Shown here piece after piece: positions 10,735-23,480 of a stretch of DNA of 64,000 bases; within the stretch, counting starts at the first letter, position 1, and the number at the start of each line of letters is the position of its first letter. The notes below the pieces were generated by a model. That model made no database searches and was not told where the DNA came from. It worked only from the letters and a program-made list of their open reading frames with translations. The DNA lies in contig NC_087258.1 of the NCBI RefSeq assembly GCF_037042905.1, positions 1,521,001 to 1,585,000 on the forward strand, read 5' to 3'. The DNA is from Lytechinus pictus (taxonomy: Eukaryota > Echinodermata > Echinoidea > Temnopleuroida > Toxopneustidae). The position numbers were made by a program, and so were the translations under genes.

Positions 10735-13167
10735 GGGCCTGTTGCATGACGAGATGAGCGATACGTAGGAACGTCCTAGGACCATTCTTCCGAGATAGGA
10801 AGACTGGCGACAAATCAGCGCTTTCCGTTTCACGAAGGCAATTTTGTCTTTCAAGTCCGCGACATCATTTGATATCGATAGTATCGGAAAAATATTTATT
10901 CTTCATCGTCACCTGAACCTTTTATTTTGGAATGACGACTTTTCATAAAATCATATATTTCAATAAAAGGGGATATCAAATAATGTTTTATTTATTACCG
11001 ATTTTAAAATTGATGTATGGAGCGTACTTTATGAGGTAAAAACAGAAAAAACTTTCAAGATTCACAAACATAACTGGATAAAATCGAAATTTTCATTATT
11101 TTCTTTATTTAGAACACGGTGTCCTTTTAGAGACACCTTTCATTGATATTTCAACGAAATAGACCCTTGTCCGACATAAAAATTGATTTAACTAAGTAAT
11201 TTCGACATTTTATTAGTTCAATATACTGATTTTTTATTGAATACATATATATAATGATGATTTTGCAATTTATGCGTTAATAAGTTATCTGTTGAGGTAA
11301 AAATAGGGTTTGAATGGAGTAAACAAAATCAACAGTGCCTGATTGTATGAGACTAAAATGGAAAATATGAGAGGCTGCCTGTGAAAAATCTAATTTATTT
11401 ATTTTATTTGTCAGATATAACGCAAGAAATACAAATATGAGTGTTTAGGGTATAAACATACCAGTTGCATGATGAGTAACAGAAGACAAGGAAAATATGC
11501 AAACATGTCCAAGTGGATAAAGTAGTGCTTTGCAATAACAATTAAAACATAGAAAAAGGTGTGCAATCCGCAATGGAAAAAATACTATTTACAGAAATAA
11601 TGCTAAATATTACAATGATCATAAACGTTGGTCATCTCTAAAGTCGATCACTTAATTTATGGAAGCTTATATAAGAATATAAGGTTTAAGAATATAAAAA
11701 ATATATATGTTCAACATTTCAAAGTTGAGGTGTATAGAGAATACATTATTGCTTTAACATATTACATAGGGGCCGAAAAGGGCCTACCCTACGATTTAAA
11801 ATGCGCCTCTTCGTATGGACTTAATTTCCATAATCTTTTCTTTAATGAACTAGCTTATCTTCATTTGTAATAATTGTGATGGATTCGTAAGCTATAGGCC
11901 TAATCTGTATCTTAAATTCAATGAGCTATTTTGTTACTGCAGATTTTTTGTTTTGTTTCACTGTTTCACATCTCCAGTTAGCCCAAATCCGACAATTAAT
12001 TTTTATTGATTAAAATTAATCTCAGAAAAAAAAAATAATTATAATGAAAATGAAATAAAAATAAATGAATGATTTACCATGTTTAACATTTTAGTTTTGT
12101 ATCGTGTTTTTTTTTGCTGAACGTTATATTACGTTTTTACCTTACATAATTTATTTTAAAGAAATTTGTTTTCATGTTGTTTAATTATCTATAATGAGAA
12201 AGCATGAGGGTCAGAGAGATAGTGCCACCCATTTCGATATTTCAAAAAAAAAATTAATAGAAATGGTGTGGGGATAGGACGGAGAATAAAAGAAAAAATA
12301 TTTATAAAAATATTTGGGCCTACATTACCCCCGGACATAATGCCCGGAGAAGTTAAAATGACATCTGTTTTTGGTCGTCTTGCCGTGCAAACAGACGACC
12401 TAAAATTGATGACAACTAGCCCCCATATAAAAAAATAACTTAGGCCAAAAATGTTTAAAGGTGATATGTCAGTGTGGCTTGCCGTAAACGCATTTTCTCT
12501 CAATGCCGACGGTGGCGGGCGGTGTGCAAAGAAGATCATGCCTACGTAGACAGCTGGCAGCCGTCTGTTTCGAGGAGTTTTTTAACATTTTTTTATTTTT
12601 TAAATTTCTCCTCATACACAGACGGCTCGCTATCGTGCAGCCACCATTAGGGGACTTACAATGCAAAATCCCCCCGTCGGGGCTCTTCAATTTTTGTCTT
12701 TAAATTAATCAAACTTTTGAAAATTAACGCGGCCGAAATGCAAATTAATATTCCCTCTTGGCATCAATTGCCAAAAAACGGGGAAAATCAAGTTAAAAGG
12801 AACAAAAACAGTGACTTACCTCGGCTGTCCCGCAACTTCACTGCCCTGTTTTATCCGAACTTAATACACATAAACATATGGCCATTGAGTCCCCTGTACA
12901 GATCGCGCTAGAACTTCGGTCTCTGTATTTGGTGAGTGAAGCCAACGGAGTTCAGCTGAACAACCAACATAACAGAGACCGAAGCTTTTGGTCTAATGCC
13001 TACGTAGCTTAGCCGGCTAAGGCTTAGGACATGTCTGGACAAAGACTGGAGGTGTCTTTCCAAGGACAATTCTTCGTATCGCCCAAATCGGCTTTGTGAA
13101 ACAGTTGAGCGATATCTCGTTCTTACGTAGAATGGTTCTACGAAAGACCCTTTCATGCAACAGGCCC
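10735..13167. mobile_element. Possible 2.4-kb element with 'GGGCCTGTTGCATGA' inverted ends
   Basis: GGGCCTGTTGCATGA at 10735-10749 is mirrored by TCATGCAACAGGCCC at 13153-13167, and scattered matches (GATACGTAG, TCTTTCG) follow inwards. The interior is AT-rich without protein homology. It could instead be two ends of separate, related MITEs. Confidence 0.45.
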
Positions 13168-13472
13168 CATGTCTTCACTCAACGTCTCAACTCAAGTTCA
13201 GTCTCTGTCGAATGTCTTTTTTTTTGAGGGGGCAAAACCATACATACAATACTACATGTGGGACTGTTTTGAGTGTTAGTGTTACACATTTTCCATGCAA
13301 ATGATTTTTGTGTTGATAACGAACAAAAACAAAAATACTCACGAGGAAATAAATTCGAGGAACAGGATACTTCTTATTTTCAAATAATCCAGTTGTTTAA
13401 AGAAAATTATGAAATGAAAAATGTATCATAATCCCCGAAATAAGAAACTCAACCAGTTGGATTCCGTTGTCT

Positions 13473-13785
13473 GGGGCCGATTGCACGAAAGGGTCTTTCC
13501 AAGGACCGTCTTTCGTGTCGCCCATCTTTTATGATGCGCTATAAGCGGGGTGTTTCTGAAATTTATGATAAACAAATAAAATTCATAAGCTTGCTTTTAA
13601 ATCAAATTTTATACAATTTCATGAAATATCACATCATTTTATAAACAAATATTTTGTTTATTTTAACGGACAAATAAAATATATTTGCAGATAATTTATT
13701 TGAAATGCGTTTCACATGGCGTATCATAAAAGATGGGCGACACGAAAGACGGTCATCGGGAGGACCCTTTCGTGCAATCGGCCCC
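13473..13785. mobile_element. MITE with about 65-bp terminal inverted repeats
   Basis: Left GGGGCCGATTGCACGAAAGG is mirrored exactly at the right end. The arms continue through GACCGTCTTTCGTGTCGCCC and ATCTTTTATGAT. The centre is AT-rich and itself partly palindromic around TTTGTTTATTTT. The ends resemble those of 10735-13167. Confidence 0.8.
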
Positions 13786-14057
13786 TGGAGACGTCTAATA
13801 AACAACCAGAGTTAGTCTGCAGACACAGACCCTTATTGAAACTTCGATCAACAAGTGCGTCTTCACACAAGAATAGAACTTAACTCTAGCGCATGTATAG
13901 AAAAAAAAGAAAAGAGGAAATGAAAATAAAAAGAACAAACAAAAAGAAGCAGAAAAGAAATGAAAGGTAAAAAGCAATTCAACCAATAAAAGAAAATAAA
14001 GCTAAAAAAAGCAGTGGCAAAAATATAGTCATTTTTTTACTGCCATGGTTGCCAGCC
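13786..14057. repeat. Purine-rich tract
   Basis: Bases 13895-14015 are almost pure A and G on the plus strand with no coding meaning. Just before it, at 13810-13870, is a repeat phrase (AGTCTGCAGACACAGACCCTT) that resembles 28252-28340. Confidence 0.5.
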
Positions 14058-16521
14058 AACATGGGCGGAAATCCCAGGGGGGACAGGGGGGACGTGTCCC
14101 CCCTACTCAAAATAGTAGGGGGGACACAATATCAAATGTCCCCCCTACTATTTTTGGTCTTTTATGATGGTAAGAAATACATCATTCTAAATCGAAATAA
14201 AACATGTATTTTGGGACGAGATATGACCTTACTTTGGCGATAATAACCTTTTTTTTGCTTGTCAAATTTTCCCGCCCCTTGTCCCCATAGGCGGATCCAG
14301 GGGGCCGAGGGGCCCGCCCCCCCCCCCCCCCCCCCCTCTTGGCGGAGCAAAAAAATAAAAAAGGGAAAGAAAGAAGGAAAAAGGGAGGGAAAAGAGAGGA
14401 GAAAAAGAAGAGAAGGACGACGAGTGCATAAAATAAGATGAGGGGCAGACTTGGAAAATAAAAAGAATCGTTCGTGCCACTATATAAAATTTTTGCTCGC
14501 GCTTCGCACTCGCATTGCCTGTTAGGTGATTTACATATCTTGTTCGATATGGAGTTCGAATATCAAGTTTGGAAGTCAATATACAAAACATATTTCACCT
14601 CGGAAATCGAACTTTCATTATTATGTGTAATTTACAAATTGGTTTTTAAAAAGTGCTCTGTAAAAATGTCAGTTTTATGGTCTAAATTTTAACATTTGCT
14701 GCTTGCGCTGCGCGCTCGCAAATTTTGATTTATCAGGTACCTATTATTTTCGTGTATTCCATAAAGTTTTCAAAATATCCCTTTTCAGGTCTGATTGTCA
14801 AGACGTATCAGCTAGCGCGCTGCACGCTCGCATTTTTATTGGCGAGTTATATAAATGTTTCAATATTGATTATACAACAAACTACTTAAAATCCCCTTTT
14901 CATGACAGTTTATCAAAAATTTTAGCTTGCGATTTGCGCTCGCATTAATGGTCAAAAATATATTAACTGATGCATCTTATTCATAATCACAAAAGTGAAA
15001 TGTCCAATTTTTATGCCATGATATCATCAGATTTCGCGCCCTCATTAGGCATTAATAAATATGATATTAATTTAATAATTAAATTGTCCCTTTTGTTTCA
15101 TCTCGCGCTTAGCAAGAGGAATAGAAAGATAGTTATCATTTTCATATGATGAATTTAAAGCTCGCGCGATAACTTAATTTTCTTTTCATGATCCAATTTT
15201 AAGTCTAAATCTAAAAAAAGGGCTCGTGCTTCGCGCTCGCATTACTTGTTTGATTAGATACCCATCGTGTTCATGATTTAAAAAGGGTTTAGAATGTCCA
15301 ATTGTCTGGTTGTAAAATCAAATAATTTCAGTTCGAGCTTCACTCTCGCAACAATAGTTCAGTTCTATTCTCATTCCTATTTATTCATTCTAAATCTGAA
15401 GAAAAATTCAGCTCGCGCTTGTTTACTATGTTCTGTATTTAAAAAAATGCCTAACCATCCATTTTTTCAGGTCGAATATCTAAAAAATTTATAGCTCGCG
15501 CTTTGCGCTCGCTCTATTTGATAAGTGACAATTTTTTCTATTCATGAATTACTGCAAACAGTCATTAACATATTCTTTTTTTTTTAAGACTAGTTAACAA
15601 AAGGTTAGCGGCTTAGTTATATACGTATATCATTCATACAAATATTGCTTAGAATGTCTGGTTTCATGGTCGAAATAAAAAAATTCAGCTCGCGCTTCGC
15701 GCTTGCATTTTGGGATCCTAAAAATATTCTAATCATGGATCACTGCGAATTGTCTTTCACAAGTCAAATTTGCAGGCCAGTGTATTAAATTTCAGCTCGC
15801 GCTTCGCGCTCACATGGATCGTTCATATTCGATACGCATCTAATCCATGAAAGCTGCTCAAAATGTTAAATTCTTAATATTAGACCTAGATCTATATGAA
15901 ATATATATATAAGAGCTCGCGCTTCCCGCTCGCATGGTATTTGATATTCTGGCCACATGAAATACCCTATCTTGTTTCGAATAATGAAAATAAAGTTAGG
16001 ATTATCCCCCTAATGAAATGATAAATCGGATTTGGTGGCCACGACGGGGAAATTGTGAATGAAAATAGTTTTCGGCCACTCCTATTGATGAAGGCTGGAT
16101 CTGCCCCTGGGTATGACGAAAGAAAATGTGACTGAGGATAATGGGGAACTCTACCATGACTCAGGTTCGTCGGACGTCGGTAATCGGTATATACCGTTAA
16201 TTGTCGGTAATCAGGGCCTTCACCAATCACCCCCCTGGAAATATACCTGTATAGCGACGCCCCTGCTTAGCGATCATCGTAGAGGTCAGGGGCGAAAATC
16301 TTTCCCAAAAGGTAGGGGGACAAGGGGCTGGAAAATTTGACAAGCAAAAAAAAAAGTTTATCACCCCAAAAGTAAGGTCATCTCGTCCTAAAATACATGT
16401 TTTATTTCGATTTTGAATGATGTATTTTTTTACCACAAATAGTAGGGGGACATTTGATATTGTGTCCCCCTACTATTTTAGGTAGGGGGGACACGTCCCC
16501 CCTGGGATTTCCGCCCATGTT
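14058..16521. mobile_element. Element with about 220-bp inverted ends, carrying a nested insertion
   Basis: The left arm (14058-14286) and right arm (about 16290-16521) are inverted copies that begin AACATGGGCGGAAATCCC and share the GGGGGGACACGT and TTTGACAAGC blocks. Between them lies other DNA starting GGCGGATCCAGGGG (about 14290) and ending GGATCTGCCCCTGGG (about 16097-16112). That pattern suggests a second element inserted into a MITE. Confidence 0.65.
14490..15940 (+). repeat. Irregular array of 'GCTCGCGCTTCGCGCTCGCA' motifs
   Basis: At least ten copies of this GC-rich 20-mer or close variants appear, all in the same orientation. They lie near 14497, 14700, 14812, 14925, 15222, 15412, 15493, 15688, 15794 and 15914, with weaker ones between. 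They are spaced by about 80-200 bases of AT-rich sequence that often holds phrases like TCATGATT and AATGTC. The array looks like a decayed tandem repeat with a unit near 105-120 bases. Confidence 0.75.
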
Positions 16522-16736
16522 AGAGTAGAGGTCAGTGGTTTTGCGATTGATTGTATTGACCACAATGTACAACTGCCAATAGTGAAGATCAGGCATAGGG
16601 CTATACGATCAGTTGCTGACCTGAGTCTGGGACCCAGTTTGCTAGGGCCGCAATGATCGTGGAATCGAATCTAATGAAATGTTAACTTATTACCCATTGC
16701 ATGCATACGAACAATGCATGTTTAAAAAAGTCTTAA

Positions 16737-17413
16737 TTAGGTGGTCTGTCATTAAGATGACAGATCACCTATTATATTCGTCAGAATTTTCTTTATTTTT
16801 ATTGCCAAATCTTTGTCCACCTCTATCTCAAAATCGGGCATGTCAATTTCCTTGATTTTCATGTCATGTATGGGCATCATTATGGACATGGGAATGGAAA
16901 CTTTTCAAGGTTATCAAATCATGATGACGTCATCTAGGCGCCATTTTGTAAAATTAAATGATTGATCATATCATCGCAACTAATCATCAAAAATCATCCA
17001 TATTTGCATCATATCAAGTTCAGGTGACAGGTCATCAGGACATATCATCAGAGGTCATGCAAAGGTCACGACGCGCACGTACGCGCGCGTCAAAATTTTA
17101 AATTTCCCCAAATCGACCGTGGTCAAGTTTGGGTACGTTTCTGGTCATTTTGAGCATGTCAAGAATTTGCGCGCGCACAGGTATGCGTGCGCGTTCTTGC
17201 ACCTACCATCGTTATGCATCTTCGAGTCATCATTTCTTTCATGTCTTTCCATTGTTCATTATCTTCTGATTAATTTGATACCTCATTCAGCCTCTTACGA
17301 CCAATAATACGGGAATGCGCGTCCATTCAAATTTGCATTACGCGCGCGTAAATGGGCTAAAATATGCCTATATAAAATTCACTGTAGCTCTTCAGGGAGT
17401 CCGTTGACCCCAA
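16737..17413 (+). repeat. Direct repeat, copy A (677 bp)
   Basis: This copy matches 17897-18573 with a constant offset of 1160 bases, and I found no difference between them by eye. It starts TTAGGTGGTCTGTCATTAAG, which folds into a terminal hairpin with GATGACAGATCACCTA, and it contains GC-alternating GCGCGC segments. Confidence 0.85.
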
Positions 17414-17792
17414 TTTTTCTTTTCATATTCGAATAGAGTATGAATAGGAGATATGATTTCATGCCACATTTGACTCTTAATTACATCGTGACGTCATCAA
17501 AATGGCGTCGGAACTAAGAACAAGTGTTTTCTGTTTCATGATGTCACCACAGTCATTTAAATTGATTTTAATTCCGTAAATCTTGTTCTGTTCTCGCCAA
17601 ATTTTCAATATGTTTTAGCTTAGAATGTATCCTTTAGACAATATCTCCACTGTTTCATTTTAAAGCTTGTACTATTCTCAAAACTAGAATTTGTAGAGTT
17701 TTGTCATCATGCCAATTTGGAATTGCAAGAATGTACATTCAATGTCAAGTTGACAATATGTTTCCTATTTTGCTCTCTGTGCTTGTCGAACA

Positions 17793-17890
17793 CACTGTGG
17801 CCGACTGGATAACACACCTGACTGGTATACCAGGGTTCGGTGGTTCAAACCTCGCTGGACCCCCTTTTTTTTTTTTTTTTTTTTTTTTGG
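17793..17890 (+). repeat. tRNA-derived SINE head with T-run
   Basis: TGGCCGACTGG (17798-17808) fits a Pol III A box, and GGTTCAAACCT (17842-17852) fits a B box 33 bases later. A CCTGACTGGTAT stem-loop lies in the anticodon-arm position. A run of about 26 T follows, which would terminate Pol III. The acceptor stem does not pair, so this is a tRNA-like repeat rather than a tRNA gene. Confidence 0.55.
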
Positions 17891-17896
17891 TCCTTT

Positions 17897-20015
17897 TTAG
17901 GTGGTCTGTCATTAAGATGACAGATCACCTATTATATTCGTCAGAATTTTCTTTATTTTTATTGCCAAATCTTTGTCCACCTCTATCTCAAAATCGGGCA
18001 TGTCAATTTCCTTGATTTTCATGTCATGTATGGGCATCATTATGGACATGGGAATGGAAACTTTTCAAGGTTATCAAATCATGATGACGTCATCTAGGCG
18101 CCATTTTGTAAAATTAAATGATTGATCATATCATCGCAACTAATCATCAAAAATCATCCATATTTGCATCATATCAAGTTCAGGTGACAGGTCATCAGGA
18201 CATATCATCAGAGGTCATGCAAAGGTCACGACGCGCACGTACGCGCGCGTCAAAATTTTAAATTTCCCCAAATCGACCGTGGTCAAGTTTGGGTACGTTT
18301 CTGGTCATTTTGAGCATGTCAAGAATTTGCGCGCGCACAGGTATGCGTGCGCGTTCTTGCACCTACCATCGTTATGCATCTTCGAGTCATCATTTCTTTC
18401 ATGTCTTTCCATTGTTCATTATCTTCTGATTAATTTGATACCTCATTCAGCCTCTTACGACCAATAATACGGGAATGCGCGTCCATTCAAATTTGCATTA
18501 CGCGCGCGTAAATGGGCTAAAATATGCCTATATAAAATTCACTGTAGCTCTTCAGGGAGTCCGTTGACCCCAAATTTTTTCTCACTCTTTTATATATTCA
18601 ATATTTCATTTGGAGATTTTGTAATTACGTCAATTTTAAGTTATTAGTGAAAATTACATATTTCCGCAACAAACGTCAATGACTTGACCGTATCTTCGTT
18701 TTTACTGGTCAGTTTTCTTCCAAATTTTGATATCGTATAGTGAAGACAATTCTCTACAAATAACGTGTGAATAATTTTGACTTTTGACCACAGCATCAAT
18801 GTGTTATGATGTGTTTAAATTTTTGCAAATTTTTTCTGGACGTAATTTTTCAGAAATTCTTTAGAGAAATGTTTTATTAACCAATTGTACAGTCTTACTG
18901 AAAATTTCAAGCCCACTTGCCTTGCATTTTTTTATGTAGGACAATTTTTGTAATTTTGCCGGAACTTTTTAAGGGGCAATTTTAACATTGTAAAACATCA
19001 TTTATGTATTTTTTAGTAAACGCTGCAATATTTAAACGCTATTGGGTTGAAAATTTTCATTCCGGACATTTTGCGGAAATTCCTGGATTTTTTTCTGTTT
19101 TTTCATTTTTACTTAATATAACATATAACAAATTTTCAGGTACCTTCTGTGAAATGAAAAAATTGTGCAATTTAGTTAATTACACATGTTCCCGAAATTT
19201 TGCGGGAAAATTGCCAGTATTTGAATCTTTTACCTGACTTTTTTTCAGTAAAAATCATCAAGAAAGAATTTTCAAGTAAATGTCAAAGTCATACACAATT
19301 AATAAATGGATATTGACAATTTTTGACGGAAAATATTATTTGAAATGTTTAAAAATTTTCAGAAATTTGGCAAACATTTACAAAAAAATCTGGTTCTTTT
19401 ATCAAATACATCACTCATGAGTTTTGAGGTGAATGCTGTGAAATTATAGCATTATGAAACTTCTCATTAAAATTTATTGAAATGTAGCAGAAAATTTGAA
19501 CAAAAATATTTAAGATATTTTAGCTTTTAAAAAGTATCACCTATGAATTTTCAAGTATTCTGTGAAATTAATACCCACTGACATTGTGAAATGTCAGTGG
19601 GTGAAATAAAAAAAAAAATGCTCAAAGTACAAAGAATTTTTAACAAGAATTTGCATAAAAAACATCAAACTGTCGATTAAAAATTAGCTGCTGTGAAAAT
19701 TAAGGCGCCTTTCATTGCGCAATTTTGGAAAGCCAATTTCGGTAAAATCGTCTGAGATTTTTGGAGAGTTTTTAAGCCGGCATTTTACGTGCTCCTAACT
19801 TTATTTCGTATTTAACATATTGCATTATCACCACCATCATTATAATCATCACGATTGTCATCACTACATTTATAATCACATTTAGCAATGGTCAAAATTT
19901 ATTCCTTTGATGTCTATGATCAAGATTATCAATCATATCTGAATGATTCATTCCCGGGATTCATTTTATACAACATTAGCCGACAATGAATGAAAAATCA
20001 TGACAGACCACCTAA
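17897..20015 (+). mobile_element. Element with 'AGGTGGTCTGTCAT' inverted ends
   Basis: The left end AGGTGGTCTGTCAT at 17899 is mirrored by ATGACAGACCACCT at 20000-20013. The first 677 bases are copy B of the direct repeat. The rest (18574-19990) is AT-rich with recurring GAAAATTTTC, TTTTGCGG and GAATTTTCAAGT phrases. There is no protein homology, so it is non-autonomous. Confidence 0.6.
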
Positions 20016-21023
20016 TTCGTCCGCATGACGAATTAAAATCTAGTTTATTTCTATTTCTTTCCTGCCCTTTTTACTCAGAAGATTTCTAACATTTTGTATA
20101 TCTATTCATACATTCATTTTATTTATTGAAAATTCTGCATGCTTCTTTCTGTTTGGAAAGAACATTGTGCAAAATGGCATTGATGGATTTCCACACAGTT
20201 AAGGTTGACCGGATCAATCGTAACTCTTTGTATATAAGACGGGACTCTGGTGTTGTAATGTTATGTTGGTGGAATGACACTGTATATCACTGAGAAGGAC
20301 ACATGACTGATTGAACTCTCAAATATCAAGTTTATTTAACAACAACTCGGAGCCCTTACATCTTGGTTACATGTCGCGTTACCTAGCAACCCCTGGCAAC
20401 CACGCGCATGCATAAACATATATCATATCATAACATGACAGGTGTAGCATAATGCAACAGAAGAAACCTTTACAAACAAAAATATTCTTATAATCAAAAC
20501 AAAAGCAGAAAAAATACACAGAAGAGGACAAACAAAAGGGGATAGAGACAAGAAAAACGAAGTAAAGAAACAAAAATTAAAGGAGAAAAAAGAAAACGAA
20601 AGAGAAAAAAAGAATATAATAGAATAGAAAAGAACAGAAATAAAAAAAAGATAAAGTAATAAGAAATAGAAAAAGAAAAGAAAAAGAAAGAAAACAGTAT
20701 AAAAAGAAAAGAAGGAATTACCATGAAAAAAGATAAAAAGGGGAAATATGGAGGAGAAAGAAAGACAAATAATTCAAATATGAAAGAAACTCACTTCTTT
20801 CAAAGAAAAGACGAACACTTATTAAAAAAATGAAAAAAAGCTTTTGAAATGATCATTTTTAAAAGCTGTGGTAAAATAGTAAATTCTCACCGGTTGTCAA
20901 TTTAAGGAAAGAAAAAGAAACTGTTTCAATTTCAACAGAACAAGGCTAGCATGATTTCTTGCAGGAGGTACTGATGAATGAAATTAACGCACCAACATCG
21001 CTGCGCATTGCGAGTTTTATAGA
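20016..21023. repeat. Purine-rich tract and unassigned DNA
   Basis: Bases 20500-20830 are strongly A/G-rich on the plus strand, giving spurious Phe/Ser/Leu ORFs on the minus strand. Upstream, 20220-20400 contains TATATAAGACGGG and could be part of an LTR or promoter, but no second copy or terminal dinucleotides confirm that. Confidence 0.4.
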
Positions 21024-21215
21024 GCAGGGGATGATCCAGGATTTTCCGAGGAAAATTTGACAAGCCAATAAAAAAGGTTTTTTTCCCTATAATTCAAGGG
21101 GGGCATATTTGTGTACGAACGTCATATTTACATTAAAAAATTGATTATTGTTCTCTATGGGGGTGCGCAGGGCACGGGCTGGATGTGCCCCCCCCCCCGG
21201 ATCCGTCACTGATAT
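21024..21215. mobile_element. Repeat of the 'GGATCC..CCCCC' family
   Basis: It opens AGCAGGGGATGATCCAGG and closes CCCCCCCGGATCCGTCACTG, with an inner AAATTTGACAAGCCAA phrase. Similar sequence with the same order of phrases lies at 46680-46850 and 60027-60265. Confidence 0.5.
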
Positions 21216-21401
21216 ATAGACAAAGACAAAGAGAAAAGGGGGGGGGGAATAATATGAGCAATTATGACTGATAAAAAAAAAAAATAACATTAAAGTGGGA
21301 TAGAACGAAATCATATTATTACTATATAGATAATGATTCCCCGACCTCGATTTTTTAATGGTAATAGGTGCTAATATATATTTTTTTTTTCGCATGCTCA
21401 C

Positions 21402-21635
21402 CCTTCATAACGAACTTTAAATCTGAAAGCCTGGAGACTGCGAAGACTTCTTAATATGCGCTTTCGGCACCTCTGAATGGTTATCTCAAGAAGTCGTTGG
21501 ATGGTTGCCGCTGGGACGCCCTCTCAGGTACGATGGACTCTATACCCTGATATCAGTGGCGCCTGCATTCTTTCGAAGCTGTCCAGTTTTACTTTAATGT
21601 GGGCCCTCGTCGTGTTTATCTTAACATTGCCATAG
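21402..21635 (+). pseudogene. Relic of a MINPP1 last exon
   Basis: This stretch aligns end to end with the last part of the intact MINPP1 gene, 31190-31420. Shared blocks include AACGAACT, ACTGCGA, GGTTGCC, TGGGACGCCCTCT and TCTTTCGAA, and both end CCATAG. Relative to the intact exon the copy has small indels near 21530-21545 that shift the frame, an in-frame TGA after the SIP residues, and an early TAA in CTTCTTAATATG. Left of 21402 the homology stops at repeat DNA. It lies 2.6 kb upstream of, and parallel to, the intact gene, so it is the 3' remnant of a tandem duplicate. Confidence 0.8.
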
Positions 21636-21641
21636 GATTTG

Positions 21642-21669
21642 TTATATATATATATATATATATATATAT
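21642..21669. repeat. (TA)n microsatellite
   Basis: Fourteen TA units directly follow the MINPP1 relic. Confidence 0.9.
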
Positions 21670-22791
21670 TCATTCAAAATTCTCCTTTTAATAATTATGA
21701 TAGGATAAAATAATTATTATTGTCCTCATTTCCCCACCTTTTAGTTTAATCGTTTCATCACGTTAATAGTATCCCAAATAATTTTCTTCGTAAATTTGTG
21801 ATTAATGAAACGTCATGTATGTATATTGTTTTCTTAGAATGAATTTCAGTTGGCTTCGATTGTCTTATTCTCCTCGCTATTCTGTTTTTAAACTTTCTTT
21901 CAAAATAACTGACTGAGCTTTATTTACCTATGTGGAAATACCTGCTCTTTGTTAATAGCGCGTGGGATTGAGGCCAGTTCTGAACTGTTTTTTTTTTCTT
22001 CTTGTGATTGACTGTGGTCATAAAATGAAGAGCTTGATTCCAAAAGGGCTAAATCTAGTTTTGACCAAAACTGATTTTTAAATATAAATATTATGTACAC
22101 ATGGGGAATAAAATGCACTATCGCATCTGAAAATATTTGGGGGAAGGTTCGCAAAAACTGATTTCAAATTCGGAATAAAATATTTAATTTGTAGAATAAT
22201 TGTCAATCTGTGTTATTCCTCGAAAGCTATTTCATGTTTATATCCAATTTGTATTACTTTGCATAATGTTACATGATTGAGTATTCGCCTATTTTTTTCT
22301 TTTTAAGTTCAGTATGCCAATTGTTGAGACAAAAGCCAATTACTTTTTATTCTTATCTGATTTATATTACTTTGCAAATGTTACACGTACGTGTCTATTT
22401 TACTCAACAAGCCCAATCAAGATTTTAGCCCTTTACTCTAAATTCATTATCCGATTTACATTTCTTTGGATACTTTTTAATATCCATCTTTTATTATCTT
22501 ATAGATCTACTCGATTTAGACTTCGTGTATATGATATAATACTTATATAATATAATGCTTATCTAAGCATATGCTTAATATACTCGATTAAGATTTAAGC
22601 CATTTACGCTTTGTTCATAACCAATTTATATTACTTTGGATACTTTATATTCTTCTGTTGATATGCTATACGTGATGTTAAAATTAGATTTATAGCCATG
22701 TGTAGCCATGTACTGAGGTAATTAAGGTGAATATTACCTTGCAATGTTATATTCACTTTTATTACCTCATTACATCCAGTATACTTATATA
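21670..22791. other. AT-rich intergenic DNA, nothing recognised
   Basis: Short phrases such as TTATCTGATTTATATTACTTTG recur at 22230-22630 with about 110-bp spacing, hinting at an old tandem duplication. No genes are visible. Confidence 0.4.
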
Positions 22792-23034
22792 TACACTGTA
22801 AAAACTGTAGTGTTAAAACTGACACCAGTCGGTGTTAATAGAGGACCACACCCTGAGGTGTTAAAATTACACCATCGAGATTTACCATAACACCAAATAG
22901 TGTAAATGTAACAACCAATGGTGTTGCAATACCACCTATAGGTGTTAAAATAACACTGTCAATTTAACACCGGTGTAAAATAACTGGTGTGGTCTTCTAT
23001 GTACACCGGTTAACACCACAGTTTTTGCTGTGTA
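22792..23034. mobile_element. MITE, 'GTGTTAA' hairpin family
   Basis: TACACTGTAAAAACTGTAGT on the left is mirrored by ACCACAGTTTTTGCTGTGTA on the right. Arms of about 90 bases are built from repeated GGTGTTAA and TTAACACC words around GACCACACC. A diverged second copy is at 60400-60661. Confidence 0.75.
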
Positions 23035-23329
23035 GATCTAGTTATGCATATTATGATAGCATATTCCACGAACTATGAAATTAGCCTCTCTTGTTTACGT
23101 TACAGTCAATAAAACGATTTTTTTACCAATAAATATGAGGCTTATAGTAGGCCAAAACCATTCTTGTATTGCCTCGTATACTGTTCTCCGATCTGGTCAT
23201 CGTCTTTGCAGTCATGTCGTTCTTAGTTAATTTGATTTATTGATATTTGATTATACGTCAAACGAGTGTCCGTCTGCGTTTTGTTTGCTGCTAAGTTTGT
23301 TAATGTTTCGTTTTACATTCAAATCCTAA

Positions 23330-23480
23330 TGTGAATTTTAATGCCGTAACATTCTGTACATACGTTATGCATTTTGTAAATATGTTTATTGTTATTCAGG
23401 GCCCCATGGAAGACCACTACTTATTGGTGAATGGGCTACCCTGTCAAAATATCAAAAATAAATAAATAAATAAATAAATA
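23330..23480 (+). mobile_element. 3' end of a CR1/L2-like LINE
   Basis: CCCCATGGAAGACCAC, then GGGCTACCCTGTCAAAAT and an (AAAT)n tail at 23455-23480, is the typical 3' UTR end of animal CR1/L2-group retrotransposons. No reverse transcriptase remains upstream, so the copy is severely 5'-truncated. Confidence 0.55.

Noticed and set aside
17793-17862. True tRNA gene
   Set aside because: A and B boxes are present but the acceptor stem does not pair; a SINE head fits better.
20220-20460. Solo LTR with TATATAAG box
   Set aside because: No second copy, target duplication or clear TG..CA ends could be found by eye.
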